A program made the position numbers and the translations under genes. From positions 3,054,501 through 3,118,500 of the forward strand of contig NZ_LN614830.1 in NCBI RefSeq assembly GCF_000953635.1: a stretch of 64,000 nt of DNA, read 5' to 3'. Source of the DNA: Legionella micdadei. Its GTDB lineage: Bacteria > Pseudomonadota > Gammaproteobacteria > Legionellales > Legionellaceae. The notes under the pieces were generated by a model. It saw only the letters and a list, made by a program, of their open reading frames with translations, had not been told where the DNA came from and ran no database searches. Shown piece after piece: positions 61,800 through 64,000 of the stretch; within the stretch, counting starts at the first letter, position 1, and each line of letters begins with the position of its first letter.

Positions 61800-61823
61800 A
61801 GCTCTAAGCACAGACTTAGAGCT
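61800..61823. terminator. Hairpin after gcvPB (possible terminator)
   Basis: AGCTCTAAG and CTTAGAGCT form a perfect 9-bp stem around CACAGA, 55 bp after the gcvPB stop. There is no clear T-run on the plus strand, so it may be a weak terminator or RNA-stability structure. Confidence 0.45.
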
Positions 61824-61912
61824 CATTCCTATTGATAAAAGATGAGGCCCCACTGCCTAATTTCATAGGCTTGAGTATACTAAAAGTACTACTCCTTAAT
61901 ATAAAGCAAGTG

Positions 61913-63133
61913 ATGTCTACGTTAATCGCAAGACAAGCCATATATGATGCCCAAAGCACTGTTTGTGCCTATGAAATTCTCTATCGCACCGGGGACCTTA
62001 ATTACGCAAATATTGACACTTCTGATGAAAAATCTGGATACGATGCAACTGCTTCCGTACTTTACAATCTTTTTACGCACTTAAATATTAATACGATTAT
62101 CGGCTCACACCCTGCTTACATTAACTTCACTCGTACTCATCTATTGCAACAAATACCTGCTAGGCTCCCTAAGGATAGAGTTGTTATTGAATTATTAGAA
62201 AATCTTTGGGTTGATGATCTTTTATTAAAAAATGTAATCATGCTTTCTGAGCAAGGCTATAAAATAGCACTCGATGATTTTGTTTTTCGAGAAGAATTAA
62301 TCCCGCTCATTAATATTGTGGATATAATAAAAATTGAAGTTTTAGGCTTAAGTAAGCAAGAAATTAAAAAACAGCTGGCAGTACTTAAGGCAATGGGATT
62401 TAAGGGTAAACTGTTGGCAGAAAAAATCGACAGCCGCGATCAGTTGATTCTATGTCGAAACTTAGGCTTTGATATGTTTCAAGGCTTTTTCCTGGACCAT
62501 CCCAATCTCATCCAACATGAGCCCCTTCCAGAAAATAAGCTCTCAATATTGAAATTATTCACTGAACTATACAACCCAGAAACCGAAATTGGCCAAATTG
62601 AAGAGATAATTTTAAAACTACCGCAACTCAACGATCGCATACTCAAACTTGCTAACTCAGCCTCGATGTATCAAGGTAAAAAAATCGACTGCTTGATCAC
62701 TGCAATCCAACAATTGGGCTTAGCGAAAATACGCAACTGGGTGATTTTTCTTTTAGTTTCAGCATTGGATCATGTGGCTTGTGATTTGCTAGAAAGAACA
62801 CTGATCAGAGCAAAAATGTGTCAACTCCTGGCAATCCGTTCCCGTTTAGCCAATGCTGATGATGCATACACTGTAGGGATGCTTTCCACATTGGATGCGA
62901 TGTTAAATGAACCTATGTCCTGCTTATTAAACAGGATTCAGCTAAAGGATGAAGTAACCGCAGCCCTACTGACACGCAGAGGTGCACTTGGTTATTTGTT
63001 AGACATGGTCCAAGCTTACGAACATGCCAATTTTAGTAAATTAGAACATTCAAAATTCAGTACAGAGGATTACTCGAAAGCGTATTTACAAAGCATTGCC
63101 TATACCAACACTTTAAAGTCAATCATTCATTAA
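61913..63133 (+). CDS. EAL-HDOD domain protein (YuxH-like)
   Basis: 406 aa. The EAL-type domain (1-200) keeps YEILYR, VVIELLENLW, IALDDFVFREEL, IIKIEVLGLS and LLAEKIDS. The EAL itself is changed to EIL, and the metal-ligand pattern is only partly kept, so phosphodiesterase activity against cyclic di-GMP is doubtful. The HDOD domain (about 215-400: PQLNDRILKLANSASMYQGKK, AIQQLGLAKIRNWVIFLL) lacks the HD catalytic pair, as usual. Such proteins act as signalling adapters. The ATG at 61913 begins the EAL domain; an ATG at 61832 is in frame. Confidence 0.85.
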   Translation: MSTLIARQAIYDAQSTVCAYEILYRTGDLNYANIDTSDEKSGYDATASVLYNLFTHLNINTIIGSHPAYINFTRTHLLQQIPARLPKDRVVIELLENLWVDDLLLKNVIMLSEQGYKIALDDFVFREELIPLINIVDIIKIEVLGLSKQEIKKQLAVLKAMGFKGKLLAEKIDSRDQLILCRNLGFDMFQGFFLDHPNLIQHEPLPENKLSILKLFTELYNPETEIGQIEEIILKLPQLNDRILKLANSASMYQGKKIDCLITAIQQLGLAKIRNWVIFLLVSALDHVACDLLERTLIRAKMCQLLAIRSRLANADDAYTVGMLSTLDAMLNEPMSCLLNRIQLKDEVTAALLTRRGALGYLLDMVQAYEHANFSKLEHSKFSTEDYSKAYLQSIAYTNTLKSIIH

Positions 63134-63527
63134 CTGATTCCATCGATAACTGTTTGTTTTTAAAAATAATAGAAAAATACTTTGCTCCGGAAAAAAAATA
63201 AGTTATAACAGATATACCCAAGACACTTGGGTATATACCTGTATCAAGGACAGCCAGGTATGGGTTCAAGTTCTAATTCTAATTAGGTTAAAACCAAATG
63301 CTGAGCTATTGCAAAAAGTATGTTTTTTATACAAATTGCACAGATGACACAAGCAAACTTTGAGTCTTTAACCTCAAAATAGTGTTGGATTATTGGACTA
63401 ACAATGGGAATAGATTCAGTTCCTAAATCTGTGGCTTAAAATCCACCGGAGGTATTAAAAATTAGGGTCTGCTATTACCTAATGAGGTGTCGGCTTGAGC
63501 CGGCAAATTTTTTTCATGGAGTGAAAA
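63134..63527. other. Intergenic region with a long palindrome
   Basis: 394 bp without a gene. It contains a perfect 11-bp-arm palindrome (63212-63236) and a GGCTTGAGCCGGC segment near 63490; nothing else supported. Confidence 0.5.
63212..63236. repeat. Perfect palindrome, 11-bp arms
   Basis: ATATACCCAAG, spacer ACA, CTTGGGTATAT. No T-run follows on either strand, so terminator function is unlikely. It may be an operator or a piece of a dispersed repeat. Confidence 0.6.
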
Positions 63528-63797
63528 ATGAACAGTAAAGTATTTTCACAACGATTTAATCGAGAATTGTCTTTATTAGGTTTTCCCGAGGATCTGTCGG
63601 AGAAAATTAAAGCGGTTGCCAAAGTCTTTGGTGTTACTCGTCACTTAGCAAATGCAATGATTTTCGGCCACATGCTGCCATCCTCCGAGCAACTTGATAA
63701 GATAGCGAAGGTGTTAGAAGTATGTCCTCAGTGGCTCAGCGGGGCTTCTGATAGAAAAAAAGCTTATCCTGGCCAAGAAACCGCCGATAGCGCTTAA
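63528..63797 (+). CDS. Small helix-turn-helix (XRE-like) protein
   Basis: 89 aa. DLSEKIKAVAKVFGVTRHLANAMIFGHMLPSSEQLDKIAKVLEVCPQWL has the length and helix spacing of an XRE-type HTH, including VxxxWL at the end of the domain. GGAG lies 6-7 bases before the ATG. Likely DNA-binding regulator of unknown target. The downstream part of the window holds no further gene. Confidence 0.65.
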   Translation: MNSKVFSQRFNRELSLLGFPEDLSEKIKAVAKVFGVTRHLANAMIFGHMLPSSEQLDKIAKVLEVCPQWLSGASDRKKAYPGQETADSA

Positions 63798-64000
63798 GAC
63801 CCTCCGCCCTTGGATTGCACTATGGCACATCTTGCGAAAAAACACTGGCCCATCCAAACAGCACGATGCTGTGAGCGCTTTTCGCCATGTTTTCTCGCAA
63901 CTGTGCTCAATTTAGACCATGCGAGTACATTTTAAAAGTTTGAGGCCCGATCTATACCGCGTGTAGTTAAATTCCAATTAGGTTATAATCGCCCTCATTG
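63798..64000. other. Window end, no gene seen
   Basis: 203 bp. No reading frame, RNA gene or clear repeat is supported here. A TATAAT-like GGTTATAATC near the end (63981-63990) could be a promoter for a gene beyond the window. Confidence 0.35.

Overview
The window looks like a Legionella (Legionellaceae) chromosome carrying accessory islands. The clues are an Lvh-type VirB/VirD4 type IV secretion cluster preceded by LvrA/LvrB/CsrA-type genes, an orphan DotI/IcmL-family protein, a collagen-like protein with an Lcl_C-type C-terminus, an ankyrin-type protein with a Dot/Icm-effector-like tail, and overall AT-rich gammaproteobacterial coding. The species is not assigned.

Layout. (1) 1-7481: the end of one island. 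It has a type I restriction-modification operon (hsdM, cut by the window edge, then hsdS and hsdR) and a small membrane-protein gene broken at its start codon by a complete 1343-bp IS256-family element with an 8-bp target duplication. (2) 7482-39797: a 32.3-kb integrative and conjugative element between 34-bp direct repeats that are the 3' end of ssrA. Its left part holds an AbiEi/AbiEii pair, a tyrosine integrase with a small excisionase-like protein, and an S24-type repressor. The middle is a metabolic and signalling cargo (11.8-20.6 kb). Then come mobilisation genes with a putative oriT and relaxase, VirD4, and a leftward VirB2-VirB11 operon headed by lvrA-lvrB-csrA. A second S24-type repressor lies beside the right end. 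(3) 39769-40172: intact ssrA (tmRNA), the insertion site. (4) 40.2-64 kb: core chromosome. It has oligopeptidase A, a tkt-gap-pgk-pyk carbon cluster, an ABC transporter, small envelope proteins, the glycine cleavage operon (gcvT-gcvH-gcvPA-yciI-gcvPB), and an EAL-HDOD protein.

The most interesting part is the cargo of the conjugative element. An SAM methyltransferase, an unrecognised protein and a VUT/YhhQ-type transporter form one leftward operon. Facing it are a pseudo-receiver protein and a divergent operon made of a single-module NRPS (adenylation domain interrupted by a methyltransferase, plus carrier domain, with no condensation or thioesterase domain) coupled by a TGATG junction to a PAS-containing hybrid histidine kinase (HisKA-HATPase-REC-HPt). 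The pseudo-receiver resembles the kinase's own REC domain but lacks the acidic pair and the lysine. A palindrome found twice in front of the element's S24-type repressor recurs over the -35 box of the methyltransferase operon, so cargo and mobility may share control. I propose, as inference, a mobile system that makes a small methylated amino-acid-derived molecule and senses it, or something related, through the hybrid kinase.

Both ends of the element carry TCACA-N3-TGTGA palindromes and repeated TTGGGG motifs. Similar TTTTGGG motifs lie just outside the left repeat, which fits islands stacking one after another on the same ssrA site.
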